A stretch of 51,887 bases of DNA from Moritella sp. PE36 (GCF_000170855.1 NZ_ABCQ01000030.1:1-51887); one strand, 5' to 3'; shown: positions 26,247-34,842, counted from the stretch's first letter. Program-made: numbers and translations. The notes: a model not told the origin generated them from the sequence alone.

Positions 26247-26951
26247 ATGGATACACATGTATTGGTGGTCGAAGACCAGCAGGATATCGCTAATTTAATT
26301 CGCATTAATCTAGAAATGATTGGCAAAAAAGTAACTTGTTGCCATAACGCTAAAGATGCATTTCAGCAACTGCGCGACAATGTGTTTCAGCTTATCTTGT
26401 TAGACTTAAATCTACCTGATATGGATGGACTCGATATATGTAAAAAAATAAGAATCAATGATGCCATCGTGCCAATCATGATGTTAACCGCCCGCACAGA
26501 AGAGCTCGATCGTGTTCAAGGCTTAGAAGCCGGTGCGGATGATTACCTTGCTAAACCATTTAGTGTATTAGAGTTACAGGCTCGGGTTAAAGCCCTGTTG
26601 CGTCGTAGTAATGTGCAAGCAATAAAAAATGTTGAACCTGAACAGATTAAGATTGCAGATTTAGTCATAGATCAAGCAACGCATAGTGTGTATCGAAATA
26701 AACAGTTAATCACACTAACCAGTACGGAGTTTTCGTTATTAGCCTTTTTAGCTAAATCGCCAGGTCGAGTATATAGCAGAGAGCAATTACTTGCCGAAGT
26801 ATGGGATTATCATAACGACTGTTATGAGCATACTGTCAACTCACACATGAATAGATTAAGAAACAAAATTGAGCCAAACCCAGCAAAACCCACTTACATC
26901 AAAACTGTGTGGGGCGTTGGTTATAAACTGGAGGTCAGCGATGTCACATAG
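26247..26951 (+). CDS. OmpR-family response regulator
   Basis: A 234-residue DNA-binding response regulator. The receiver domain has the acidic pair at residues 9-10 (VVEDQQD), the phospho-acceptor Asp53 in LLDLNLPDMDG, the Thr in MLTART and the Lys in DYLAKPF. The C-terminal winged helix is of OmpR/PhoB type (ITLTSTEFSLLAFLAKSPGRVYSREQLLAEVW, then TVNSHMNRLRNKIE and VWGVGYKLE). AAAAGGA precedes the ATG. The sensor kinase gene begins inside its last codons, so both are made together. The stimulus and regulon are unknown. Confidence 0.93.
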   Translation: MDTHVLVVEDQQDIANLIRINLEMIGKKVTCCHNAKDAFQQLRDNVFQLILLDLNLPDMDGLDICKKIRINDAIVPIMMLTARTEELDRVQGLEAGADDYLAKPFSVLELQARVKALLRRSNVQAIKNVEPEQIKIADLVIDQATHSVYRNKQLITLTSTEFSLLAFLAKSPGRVYSREQLLAEVWDYHNDCYEHTVNSHMNRLRNKIEPNPAKPTYIKTVWGVGYKLEVSDVT

Positions 26952-28407
26952 ATCCTTATTAGGGCAGATAACATTCCCGTTGATTATTTTGTTTGTCACT
27001 ATGACTGCGGGCTTGTTTTTTATTTATTGTGCAATTACCGATACCAACTCTGCCCGCGTAGAACAAACCCTACACAAAAATTTAGCTCAACAAATCATCC
27101 ACTATTCAGAGGATTTACAACAAGGTGATATTAGTCGAACAGCACTAAAACCCGCCTTCCATAGCTTAATGCTACTTGGTCCTAGTTATGAAATATACAT
27201 CACCGATAACCAAGGTAAATTATTAGTATATGCCGCAGAACCAAGTAAGATCAAACGTGATACGATTAATATAAAACCATTAGATAGCTTTATTAAAGGC
27301 GTTAACTATCCTATTTATGCTGATAATCCAAGAAGTCTTGATCAGCAAAAACTATTTTCAACAGCCCCTATATTTAAAGACCATCAAAAAATTGGTTATG
27401 TTTTTGTTATTCTCGGTGGAGATAAATACGACAGTATTGTGAAGAACTTAGCATTCGACAGTGATATGTATAAAATCCTTGCTGCCCTAGTCATCTTCTT
27501 CGCGTTAGCCTTCGCGCTGTTAGTCTTCATATTTGCACGACTCGTCAGGCCTATTAGTCAACTAGATCAAGATATAACTACTTTTGTCCAAAATGACTTC
27601 ACCACGGTTTCAACATCAACACCGCATCAATACGCCGCGAATGAGATCATTAATTTACATAATAACTTTTCGTCATTAGAAAATAAAATACACAAGCAGT
27701 TAACGCAAATTAAATCAACAGAACAACTCCGTCGAGAAATGCTTTCACATATCTCTCACGATCTCAAAACCCCACTAGCCTCATTAAAAGGTTATCTTGA
27801 AACTTGGCTAATACAATATCCAGAGGCTGCTGGCAGTGACTTCATTCAAGTCGCGCAAAAGAATGCGAACCAATTACAGCGTCTTGTCGAGCAGATTATC
27901 GAGCTCGCTCAGCTAGACAGTAATACGGTGAGCCTATATCAAGAGCCCGTGGCAGTTGCCGAACTTGCGCAGGACGTCTTGAATAAGTTCCAACTACAAG
28001 CACAACAAAAAGACATCACTCTGTCAGTTGAACCTAAAGATCCTAGCCTACAAGCAATTGCCGATATTGCTAAATTAGAGCGGGTATTTACCAATTTGGT
28101 TGATAACGCCTTAAGGCACTGCCAACCCGGTGATAGTATTAAGATCCAATTACAACCGAAAGATAATCAGCTGATTATCAGTATTGCCGATTCAGGTGTG
28201 GGTATACCAAAAGAAGATGTAGCGCATATTTTCGATGCCCATTTCAGAGCTAAAAATACCGTCAATGGTCAACAAGGAAACTCGGGATTAGGACTCGCTA
28301 TCGTAGCGAAATTACTGTCATTACATCATACCAAGATCTCGGTGTCGAGTGTATTGAGCCAAGGTACAACGTTCAGTTTTAGCTTACCGACAAGTGGGAG
28401 CATATAA
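26941..28407 (+). CDS. Sensor histidine kinase
   Basis: A 488-residue kinase paired with the preceding regulator. The ATG at 26941 has GGAGG upstream (about 26930-26934) and overlaps the regulator stop by 11 bp; the longer frame from 26869 is a shadow. Two membrane segments (about residues 8-30 and 175-200) bracket a periplasmic domain of about 145 residues. A HAMP-like stretch follows, then the HisKA box HISHDLKTPLASLKGY, and an ATPase domain with N box NLVDNALRHC, G1 IADSGVGIP and G2 GNSGLGLAIVAKLL. All residues needed for kinase activity appear present. The signal sensed is unknown. Confidence 0.93.
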   Translation: MSHRSLLGQITFPLIILFVTMTAGLFFIYCAITDTNSARVEQTLHKNLAQQIIHYSEDLQQGDISRTALKPAFHSLMLLGPSYEIYITDNQGKLLVYAAEPSKIKRDTINIKPLDSFIKGVNYPIYADNPRSLDQQKLFSTAPIFKDHQKIGYVFVILGGDKYDSIVKNLAFDSDMYKILAALVIFFALAFALLVFIFARLVRPISQLDQDITTFVQNDFTTVSTSTPHQYAANEIINLHNNFSSLENKIHKQLTQIKSTEQLRREMLSHISHDLKTPLASLKGYLETWLIQYPEAAGSDFIQVAQKNANQLQRLVEQIIELAQLDSNTVSLYQEPVAVAELAQDVLNKFQLQAQQKDITLSVEPKDPSLQAIADIAKLERVFTNLVDNALRHCQPGDSIKIQLQPKDNQLIISIADSGVGIPKEDVAHIFDAHFRAKNTVNGQQGNSGLGLAIVAKLLSLHHTKISVSSVLSQGTTFSFSLPTSGSI

Positions 28408-28426
28408 TGGGAACATGTAAATAGTA

Positions 28427-28465
28427 CGGCAGCTTAGTCTTTATTGGCTAAGCTGTCGGTTTTGT
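28427..28465 (+). terminator. Terminator of the two-component operon
   Basis: A 13-bp stem with two G-T pairs (28427-28439 with 28446-28458) is followed by GTTTTGTT. Confidence 0.85.
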
Positions 28466-28627
28466 TCTACATAATTCAACCCTGTATTATCTTTCATCCT
28501 AGCTCACAGTTTTGAATAGTTCTAAAGTACTCATATCATTCAGCCTGCAAATACCTTAATTCGTGCTAATTTTATATAAAAACTAAGTTACCACGACTTC
28601 CAACACTCTCGTTTAGGATGGACCCAT

Positions 28628-29725
28628 ATGCGAATATTGAAACTTACAGCTATTGTTTTATTTATCACGCTTGCCACAGGTTGTGCCAGCTTTGAAAAGA
28701 GCTCGTCTGTAGCTGCCGATCTACAACAAGATAAAATAACCAATCTAGCACTTAACCAACGAGTGCAAGACGCAATAACACAAGTTGAGCAAGATTACCT
28801 GCAGGCTAAAGATAAGAACTTCAGTTATTATGCCCCGCGTACTTGGCAGTCTGTTGAGCAGGATTTAGTGAGTACACGTAAACTAGTGAATAGATTTGAT
28901 CCAAACAACCAGGGCTTCTTTGGTGGGCCATCAGAGAGTTCAGTATTGGCGAGTATTGCAGAAGTCAGTGACCAATTAATCCAAGCGCAAAAAATCAAGC
29001 AGCAAGTCACGACAATTTTAGCTCAGCCGTTAGCTGACATAGAATACCTGACCCCAAAAGTCGGTAAGGAATGGCAAAGAGAGCTCAACAATATTAACCA
29101 AAACATCATTCAATTCATTAATAATATTGAAAGAAATCGTGCGGTATCAAGACAAAAAGTTGATCGTGATAAAATACAGAAAAAAATTCATGCTCTCGAA
29201 ATCAACATAGTGATTGCAGAATATTACGCCCCATTAGAAAAACAATTCCATCAGTTAAATAAGCGATTAATTCCACAAAGTTACAATAAGGTTTTGCTGG
29301 GTTTACAGCAGCTTAATAACGTTATCGCGACAGCGCCACGTGATACAACAGCGCTCACAGACACGGCAAGCCTGATTAAAAAAGATATACAAAGTGCTGA
29401 ACATATCGCAGCCGATGTTAACTGGATCAATAACCTAGATAAAAACCAGCGTGAAGAAATTGTTTTACACTATCGTGCCACATTAGAAGGTTTAGGACTT
29501 AAATTTTTAAACCAAGATCTGTCTAACCTGTCATACAAAGCACAAGTAAGTACCTTTGAGCGTGAGTTGTCAGCTCAGTTAGCTGAGTTTGCAACAGAAG
29601 ATAGTGATGTTGCAATTACTGACGATGCCGAAACTAAGATCGAAAACAACCTCATCGAAACCTCAACTGAAGATGTAACGGTTGAAACGACACAAGTAAC
29701 GACAAACTCAATAGTGAACAACTAG
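28628..29725 (+). CDS. Coiled-coil lipoprotein of unknown function
   Basis: A 365-residue protein with a lipoprotein signal (LATGC, Cys at about residue 19). The body is mostly alpha-helical and rich in Gln, Asn and Lys (INQNIIQFINNIERN, KVDRDKIQKKIHALEINI), with likely coiled coils, and ends in an acidic Thr/Glu-rich disordered tail (about residues 325-365). An FFGGPSESS loop lies near residue 98. No catalytic motif or named family was recognised. It follows the two-component operon with its own start and terminator and could be a target of it, which is a guess. AGGA lies about 10 bp before the ATG. Confidence 0.75.
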   Translation: MRILKLTAIVLFITLATGCASFEKSSSVAADLQQDKITNLALNQRVQDAITQVEQDYLQAKDKNFSYYAPRTWQSVEQDLVSTRKLVNRFDPNNQGFFGGPSESSVLASIAEVSDQLIQAQKIKQQVTTILAQPLADIEYLTPKVGKEWQRELNNINQNIIQFINNIERNRAVSRQKVDRDKIQKKIHALEINIVIAEYYAPLEKQFHQLNKRLIPQSYNKVLLGLQQLNNVIATAPRDTTALTDTASLIKKDIQSAEHIAADVNWINNLDKNQREEIVLHYRATLEGLGLKFLNQDLSNLSYKAQVSTFERELSAQLAEFATEDSDVAITDDAETKIENNLIETSTEDVTVETTQVTTNSIVNN

Positions 29726-29746
29726 TACTGAACAATTAATAGTGCC

Positions 29747-29774
29747 GGGACACAGTGTTTTCCAGTTGTGTCCC
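29747..29774 (+). terminator. Terminator after the coiled-coil lipoprotein gene
   Basis: GGGACACA (29747-29754) pairs with TGTGTCCC (29767-29774), with a 12-nt loop; a TTAATTTTAG tail follows after three C or T bases. Confidence 0.65.
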
Positions 29775-29939
29775 CCCTTAATTTTAGCTATAGCAGGCTT
29801 TAAATGAAGTTATTTTATTAGCTGTTGAATCTCATTTTTGGACATAACTGGCTTAGAATTATTGTACTAGCCGAGGTAATACACATTAGATTTTGTAGGG
29901 GACGTGAAGGAATCAAGCGGTTCCATTCACTCCCACTAA

Positions 29940-29962
29940 ACATAACATGCGTTATGCGCAGT
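29940..29962. repeat. 23-bp dispersed repeat, copy 1
   Basis: This stretch (core CATAACATGCGTTATG, then CGCAGT) recurs identically at 31286-31308 in the same orientation. Just before it, 29898-29936 can fold into an imperfect stem (GGGGACGTGAAGGAA against TTCCATTCACTCCC). Confidence 0.85.
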
Positions 29963-29970
29963 CGCATTAG

Positions 29971-30435
29971 CTATCCTTTTGGAAGATGATTATATGCTAT
30001 TCCAGCTTCTTGGAATATTTTTTCAAGTGCTTCCTGAATCATATAGTCAGGATCTTTACGAGCTAATGATGTTCTAAACGATTCTCCAGTCACTATTAGC
30101 TGTTTATTTTCTGCATTTCTAAAATCAATTTTAATCTTGATTAAATAATTGGTCATATCCCATTGCCAATTGTCTACGTATGTAATCACTACGTCTGCAT
30201 CTTCTGGGACTTCATTAGAATCAAGCGGTGTTGCAGGGTGTCCTAGTAAGGACAGCTTATCCGCAATAATATAATTTAGATTACGCTTGTCTGGTGTGAA
30301 ATGCTGAACATAAATTTTACCCTTGCTCAAATTGGTTAATGACTGGCCTGGAGACACCGTTGCTTCAAGCCTCGTTACGCATCCAGTTGTCACGAAGAGT
30401 ATGCTTAGTAGCATTAATGTTTTTATTACTTTCAT
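29971..30435 (-). CDS. Lipoprotein of unknown function
   Basis: A 154-residue protein with a signal and lipobox VTTGC (Cys about residue 19). The mature domain alternates strands and helices (KIYVQHFTPDKRNLNYIIADKL, DADVVITYVDNWQWDMTNYLIKIKIDF, RTSLARKDPDYMIQEALEKIF). Such a strand-helix pattern with LARKDPDYMIQEAL near the end resembles small outer-membrane lipoproteins that have no assigned role. It lies between two copies of a 23-bp direct repeat together with the next small gene, at the start of the accessory region. Confidence 0.72.
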   Translation of the reverse strand: MKVIKTLMLLSILFVTTGCVTRLEATVSPGQSLTNLSKGKIYVQHFTPDKRNLNYIIADKLSLLGHPATPLDSNEVPEDADVVITYVDNWQWDMTNYLIKIKIDFRNAENKQLIVTGESFRTSLARKDPDYMIQEALEKIFQEAGIAYNHLPKG

Positions 30436-30753
30436 TATTAATAACCCTGTTAATGAGTACGTTATAACTCAATTGTATAGATTTAAATGGAAACTATAAT
30501 TTTTGATACACAATTTTATAGATTAATCATAATCTTACCATTGTATATTGCTTATGGGGTAGTTTGATTTAGGTTCTATAGCAGAATTTTTTAAATTGCA
30601 TTTGAAAAACTAAATCATATTTAGATATTTGTAGCTGCAATGCTTCTTCCATTTTATCGCTGAAATTATGATCGCTAATATTTTCATGTTGTTTCGGCCT
30701 CATAAAGTTCTTGTTAGAGTCGAAATACAATCCAATTTAATAAAGGAATTTTT
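30436..30753. other. Divergent intergenic region, AT-rich
   Basis: About 320 bp between the lipoprotein gene and the small repeat-protein gene. It should hold both promoters; no clear gene, terminator or repeat is visible. Confidence 0.4.
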
Positions 30754-30945
30754 ATGTCAGTTAAAGTATTAAAAGATAAGCGTGGTTTTACATTGGGAAA
30801 GATATCAACTGCAAGCAATGGTGTTCAGACAATAAAAGACAAGCAAGGCTTTAAGTTGGGGACTTACAATCCAAAGACTGATAAAACGAAGGATGCTAGA
30901 GGATTTAATGTTGGTTCTGGTAATTTATTAACTACTTTTTTGTAA
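30754..30945 (+). CDS. Small protein made of three KDxxGFxxG repeats
   Basis: A 63-residue protein without signal peptide. It consists of three similar units: LKDKRGFTLGKI, IKDKQGFKLGTY and TKDARGFNVGSG, joined by short linkers (a PKTDKT turn before the third), and ends GNLLTTFL. Small proteins with such repeated D-x-x-G-x-x-x-G units and a GNLL-type end occur widely in gammaproteobacteria, often in accessory DNA; their function is unknown to me. The repeats probably form stacked beta hairpins. A strong Shine-Dalgarno (AAGGA) and a following terminator show it is a real, separately expressed gene. Confidence 0.8.
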   Translation: MSVKVLKDKRGFTLGKISTASNGVQTIKDKQGFKLGTYNPKTDKTKDARGFNVGSGNLLTTFL

Positions 30946-30967
30946 TTGTAGCTGAACAGTAAATTAG

Positions 30968-30988
30968 ACCTCCTTATCGGAGGTTTTT
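30968..30988 (+). terminator. Terminator of the small repeat-protein gene
   Basis: ACCTCC (30968-30973), loop TTATC, GGAGGT (30979-30984), then TTTT. Confidence 0.88.
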
Positions 30989-31017
30989 GATCTGGAGATA
31001 AAATCGTCCCTGTACGG

Positions 31018-31046
31018 CCTATTGAACATAAAGACGATCACGCGCA
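31018..31046. repeat. 29-bp dispersed repeat, copy 1
   Basis: The first 16 bp (CCTATTGAACATAAAG) are identical to 32972-32987; the remaining 13 bp match at 9 positions and both copies end GCGCA. Same orientation. Confidence 0.75.
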
Positions 31047-31285
31047 TAACGATGATCGGTATCGAAAGTCGTAAATGAATCGTCAAATTGTAAATTTGAT
31101 TTAGGTGAAACATGCAACAGGCTTAGGTCGTGGGTATAAGTATTACTAAGTAATATTTATCTGTTGTCACAACAGGAAATTTCATTGGGATGTTTGATGG
31201 CCGTTAGCTACGTGCCTGGAATCATTCTTGGTGGGAGTTAGTTCGCTAGATTTAACGTAGCGAACCATCACTAGACTCTGATCTT

Positions 31286-31308
31286 ACATAACATGCGTTA
31301 TGCGCAGT
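31286..31308. repeat. 23-bp dispersed repeat, copy 2
   Basis: Identical to 29940-29962. It is preceded by the hairpin at 31241-31265, as copy 1 is preceded by a stem. The two copies bracket 1.3 kb holding the lipoprotein and small repeat-protein genes. Confidence 0.85.
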
Positions 31309-31508
31309 GGTCGGAAGCAGTGAATGGACATATGACTTAGATTTATGCTTTAAATAATATGGTCAGAATTAGAGAAAGTATGGATAGATTAATACTGCTC
31401 GCCACTAATGAAGATGCCAAAAAAAAGGACTACTCAATTATTTTAACGACCAGCTCGAAACCGTGAAATATGATGTTGTGAAGTAAAAGATACGCCACGG
31501 GTTAAATA

Positions 31509-32699
31509 TTAATTTGAGTGCTTGTTATATTCAGTAAACCGTTTTCGTTTTACTGAATATATGTTGTCAAAAAACGTTAGAGCAACAAAGGACATAAGTA
31601 CCGAAATAAAACACAATAATAAAGGCGTTTTGAAACCATAGTACTGGGAGATAAGCCCCATAGAACTCGTCCCTAGCATAGTGCCTAGCAACATCGCATT
31701 GGTATAGATCGCCGATGCTTTACCAACACATTTTGGAGCAAGATCCTGCATCATGGTTACGCCTAACCCAACAAATATGCCAAAGAATAAACCGTTAGAA
31801 ATTTGTAATACAAAAAAAGAGACGAAAGACGACGAAAAATACATACCAATATAAAAAATTGCGGCCGATATAAAACCAACTTTCAAGATTGTAGTTTTAC
31901 CAAATCGTTGCGACCAACTTACTGCTAAGAGCATAACAGGAATTTCAATGGCAGCCGTAAAACCAAATAATAAGCCCGGGTACGATGTAGATAAGCCCAA
32001 CTCTTGAGTCAAATAAATTGGCATTGTGTTGATATATGTACTGTTTGCAATATTAGCAAGTAATATTACACCACCTAAAAACCAAGCTGAGTTGGGTAAT
32101 TTTTCAATACGCTCATTTCTTTTAGCGAGAGAGCTACTCACCGGAGCTTTCAATAATATGATGACTAAAACAATAACTGAACAGGCTATAAACGCGGCAA
32201 GATGAAAATTGGACTCAAACCCAAGTTTGTCCACAGACATGAAAGCCAACGGAGGACCAAAAATCCACAGCAACGATACCGAAGAGCGCATTTGTGAATT
32301 AAGTTTAGCGGTGTTTTTACCTGTTGAGTCCGCATATTTTCTAATAATAGTAAGAATAAGTGGAATGGACGATGACGCAATAGGCATCAACGTACACCCA
32401 ATTAATAATGCATGCCAAAATTCACTTGCTAATGAGAACCCTATTGCTGATAGAACAATACCGACAAGAGAAATGACAAATAACAGCTTGCTTGATGTAC
32501 CTTTATCAATGAGGATAGTTAGTCTTTGACTGACTATCACTGTCATAATTGCAGTTAAAGTAGTGTAAATGCCAATGAATGCTGGCTCCACATTCAATTC
32601 AGTAACTAAAAATAGGCTCATGACTGGAAGAACAAACGCAAACGCAAGTGCAGTAAGTCCGTTAACAGCAAATAAAACACCCGTTTGATTTCTAAACAA
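31509..32699 (-). CDS. MFS sugar efflux transporter, SetA/SetB-like
   Basis: A 396-residue, 12-segment MFS protein. It aligns along its length with E. coli SetA: LPVMSLFLVTELNVEPAFIG near the start, the MRSSVSLLWIFGPPLAF segment, NTMPIYLTQELGLSTSYPGL, the AAIEIPVMLLA loop, and LQISNGLFFGIFVGLGVTMMQDLAP with the KASAIYTNA continuation. SetA-type proteins export sugars and sugar analogues. The gene is AT-rich and stands alone in the accessory region, without a recognisable metabolic partner, so the substrate is open. Confidence 0.85.
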   Translation of the reverse strand: MFRNQTGVLFAVNGLTALAFAFVLPVMSLFLVTELNVEPAFIGIYTTLTAIMTVIVSQRLTILIDKGTSSKLLFVISLVGIVLSAIGFSLASEFWHALLIGCTLMPIASSSIPLILTIIRKYADSTGKNTAKLNSQMRSSVSLLWIFGPPLAFMSVDKLGFESNFHLAAFIACSVIVLVIILLKAPVSSSLAKRNERIEKLPNSAWFLGGVILLANIANSTYINTMPIYLTQELGLSTSYPGLLFGFTAAIEIPVMLLAVSWSQRFGKTTILKVGFISAAIFYIGMYFSSSFVSFFVLQISNGLFFGIFVGLGVTMMQDLAPKCVGKASAIYTNAMLLGTMLGTSSMGLISQYYGFKTPLLLCFISVLMSFVALTFFDNIYSVKRKRFTEYNKHSN

Positions 32700-33017
32700 T
32701 ATACGTATCCTATAAAAAGCAAAATAACATCTATCTAACTGAGTGTATTGATATTATTTCTAGTTGGCAAGATCAACTTGAACGTTTTTTGACAAATTAT
32801 GACGGCTTTACCACCATCTTTTACAAAATAATCCATCGAACCGTTATGAGATATAAATATGGTCAACTTAAGTTGCCAAGCTTATGCACAAAATATATGA
32901 CAAATCGATATGAGTATATAGTGAGTGAACAACGGCTCTAACAAGGGAAGGGTCATATAGTCAATATAAGCCCTATTGAACATAAAGGTGATAATGCGCA
33001 GTGTCATTTCACTATTC
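32700..33017. other. Intergenic DNA with degenerate repeat copies left of the insertion sequence
   Basis: From 32893 to about 32932 it resembles the start of the 74-bp element found at 34769 and 36684 (ATATATGACAAATCGATATG here), but the stem part is lost. A 29-bp repeat follows (32972-33000). No gene is visible. Confidence 0.5.
32972..33000. repeat. 29-bp dispersed repeat, copy 2
   Basis: Pairs with 31018-31046. Its end (AATGCGCAGT reaching 33003) also resembles the end of the 23-bp repeat. The insertion sequence lies directly to its right. Confidence 0.75.
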
Positions 33018-34522
33018 TGTAAGTGCAATATAGTAATGTCACATTCTAACAATTTAGAGATGACACATTCTGATATGCTTGGTGATAATTAATCCAGGTA
33101 TTGAGCTGTGCAATGTTGATTACTATGAGCGAAAAAGAACTGCATCGTTTAGGTGTTATTAAAGATATTTGTCATAAACGGATCACTCAAGTAGCGGCTG
33201 CTACACTGTTAAATTTAACCCGTAGACATATTCAGCGACTTGTTAATGCATACCGTCTTAATGGCGATCTTGGACTCGTATCTAAGCGCCGTAACATGCC
33301 AAGTAATCGGCGTTACCCAACCGAATTTAGAGAACAAATCCTCAACATAGTCAAAGATAAATACAGTGATTTCAAACCCACTTTTGCTTGTGAAAAACTA
33401 TTAGAGAATCACAACATCAAGCTATCTAGTGAAACGCTCCGTCAATGGATGGTTGCAGATGGCCTGTGGACTGTTCGCCGTCGCAAGAAACGGCAAATCT
33501 ATCAGCCCCGATATCGACGAGATTGTGTTGGTGAATTAATTCAAATCGATGGTTCTCATCATGATTGGTTTGAAGGCCGTTCACCTAAATGCTGCCTACT
33601 CGTGTTTATTGATGATGCGACAAGTAAATTAATGTCCCTTTATTTCTGTGAAGCTGAAACCACCTATGATTATATGAACGTAACACGTCAGTATATTTCT
33701 GAACATGGGAAGCCGATTGCACTCTATAGCGACAAGCATTCCGTCTTTAAAATCAATAATCCTAGTCGTAAAACAAGCAAGCAAATGACGCAGTATAGCC
33801 GAGCGTTATACGAGTTAAATATCGAGCTTATTTGTGCAAATAGCTCGCAAGCTAAAGGACGTGTAGAGCGTGCAAACTTTACGCTGCAAGATAGATTAAT
33901 CAAGGAGATGAGGCTTGCTGGTATCAATACGATTGAAGAAGCTAATGCCTGGGTTCCACACTATATGTCACTCCATAACGCACGCTTTGCGTGCTTACCC
34001 CACAGTACCGACGATAAGCATCGCCTACTCCAAGAATCTAACGTGGAGCTTGATGATATATTTGCGCGTCAAGTGAGCCGCAGCTTAACTTCATCGCTTA
34101 CATTGCAGTATGATAAAGTCATTTATATGCTCACACCTACCGATAAAACCAAGTGCTTAATAGGTAAAAAAGTCATGATTTATGATTACCCTGATGGCAC
34201 GCTTTCCATTCAACATTGCGGTGAATCATTTGAATACAGCATATTTGATAAGCTTAGGCATGTTCAGCAAGCTGAGGTTGTGAGTAATAAACGATTGGGT
34301 GCGGTCTTAGCTGCGGCGAAGCGTTCACAGGATGAACGAGTAAATGAACCGAGTCGTAACCGTAACTCAAGAATGACAAGCCGCAAGGCGCCCAAGCGTT
34401 TGATGAACCCGATTTACCTTACTGATGTAGAGTTCAAGGCAAGTTCATCTCGGGATTAAAGGCATAACAATGTGACATTTCTAAATAAATAACCGATGTG
34501 ACATTTTAAACTTGCCCTAACA
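33018..34522 (+). mobile_element. Complete ISNCY-type insertion sequence, 1505 bp
   Basis: The ends form 27-bp imperfect inverted repeats, 33018-33044 and 34496-34522, matching at 20 positions and beginning TGT(A/T)AG(T/G)GCAA with a shared AATGTCACAT inner part. Both sides are flanked by the same 15 bp, GTCATTTCACTATTC (33003-33017 and 34523-34537), a perfect target duplication. A second ATGTCACAT-like box lies inside each end (33060-33068 and 34470-34478), probably a second transposase site. The single gene is intact, so the element may be active and its insertion recent. Confidence 0.93.
33113..34459 (+). CDS. DDE transposase of the ISNCY-type element
   Basis: About 448 residues from the ATG at 33113; the open frame reaches a TTG at 33101, and the ATG at 33125 (MSEKELHRLGVIKD) is also possible and resembles the usual family start. 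The N-terminus has helix-turn-helix segments (ITQVAAATLLNLTRRHIQRLVNAYR, LSSETLRQWMVADGLW). The rve-type catalytic core shows Asp in IQIDGSHHDWFEG, Asp in ALYSDKHSVF and Glu in GRVERANFTLQDRL. The C-terminus is basic. No frameshift or missing catalytic residue was seen. It fills the element between its two ends. Confidence 0.93.
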   Translation: MLITMSEKELHRLGVIKDICHKRITQVAAATLLNLTRRHIQRLVNAYRLNGDLGLVSKRRNMPSNRRYPTEFREQILNIVKDKYSDFKPTFACEKLLENHNIKLSSETLRQWMVADGLWTVRRRKKRQIYQPRYRRDCVGELIQIDGSHHDWFEGRSPKCCLLVFIDDATSKLMSLYFCEAETTYDYMNVTRQYISEHGKPIALYSDKHSVFKINNPSRKTSKQMTQYSRALYELNIELICANSSQAKGRVERANFTLQDRLIKEMRLAGINTIEEANAWVPHYMSLHNARFACLPHSTDDKHRLLQESNVELDDIFARQVSRSLTSSLTLQYDKVIYMLTPTDKTKCLIGKKVMIYDYPDGTLSIQHCGESFEYSIFDKLRHVQQAEVVSNKRLGAVLAAAKRSQDERVNEPSRNRNSRMTSRKAPKRLMNPIYLTDVEFKASSSRD

Positions 34523-34723
34523 GTCATTTCACTATTCAGGAAAAAAGTCCTCTCTAACGCTTATTTTACCCCTTTAAAACCAATTTTAACCCGTAATTCT
34601 GGATGGATCATTTTGCACTGTTATGGTGAATCTCACTTTCACGTTAATTTTTATTAAAAAGCTTGTTTCTAATGCTTTTTTAATATGGGATACAAGTCGC
34701 TACAGGGGCAAAATAGCGTGTGC

Positions 34724-34767
34724 AGTTGTGATATGACAAATCACTCCAATCCATCACATGAGAAAAT
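34724..34767. repeat. About 45-bp repeat, copy 1
   Basis: It matches 38389-38432 at about 40 of 45 aligned positions (AGTTGTGATATGACAAATCA at the start, ATGAGAAAAT at the end), in the same orientation. The right copy is part of a terminator; this one has lost the matching right arm of the stem. Confidence 0.8.
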
Positions 34768-34768
34768 A

Positions 34769-34842
34769 TATGGCAAACCGATGTGAACATATAGTTGGTG
34801 AGTTGAAGCTCTAAGCCAAAAAGGGGCAGAATCGAATTAGAG
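34769..34842. repeat. 74-bp element with stem, copy 1
   Basis: The first 25 bp are identical to 36684-36708 (TATGGCAAACCGATGTGAAC...), and the next 8 bp differ at two. After 7 bp follows a stem CTCTAA/TTAGAG (34809-34814/34837-34842) with a 22-nt loop. Copy 2 keeps every spacing. Confidence 0.85.

Larger units (their letters stand above)
30989..31508. other. Gene-poor repeat-bearing stretch
   Basis: About 520 bp without a convincing gene. It contains one copy of a 29-bp repeat (31018-31046), an inverted repeat CGATCA/TGATCG nearby, a hairpin GTTCGCTA/TAGCGAAC (31241-31248/31258-31265) and the second copy of the 23-bp repeat (31286-31308). A 35-codon frame at 31359-31466 (starts MVRIRESMDRL) is too short to support and may be a gene remnant. 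Confidence 0.5.

Noticed and set aside
31359-31466. 35-codon frame starting MVRIRESMDRL
   Set aside because: Too short, with no ribosome site or family; kept only as a possible gene remnant.
29898-33003. A true integron cassette array
   Set aside because: Hairpins and GTTATGC-like ends are suggestive, but no integrase is seen, the left attC half is not convincing, and gene orientations are mixed. Reported only as a hypothesis.
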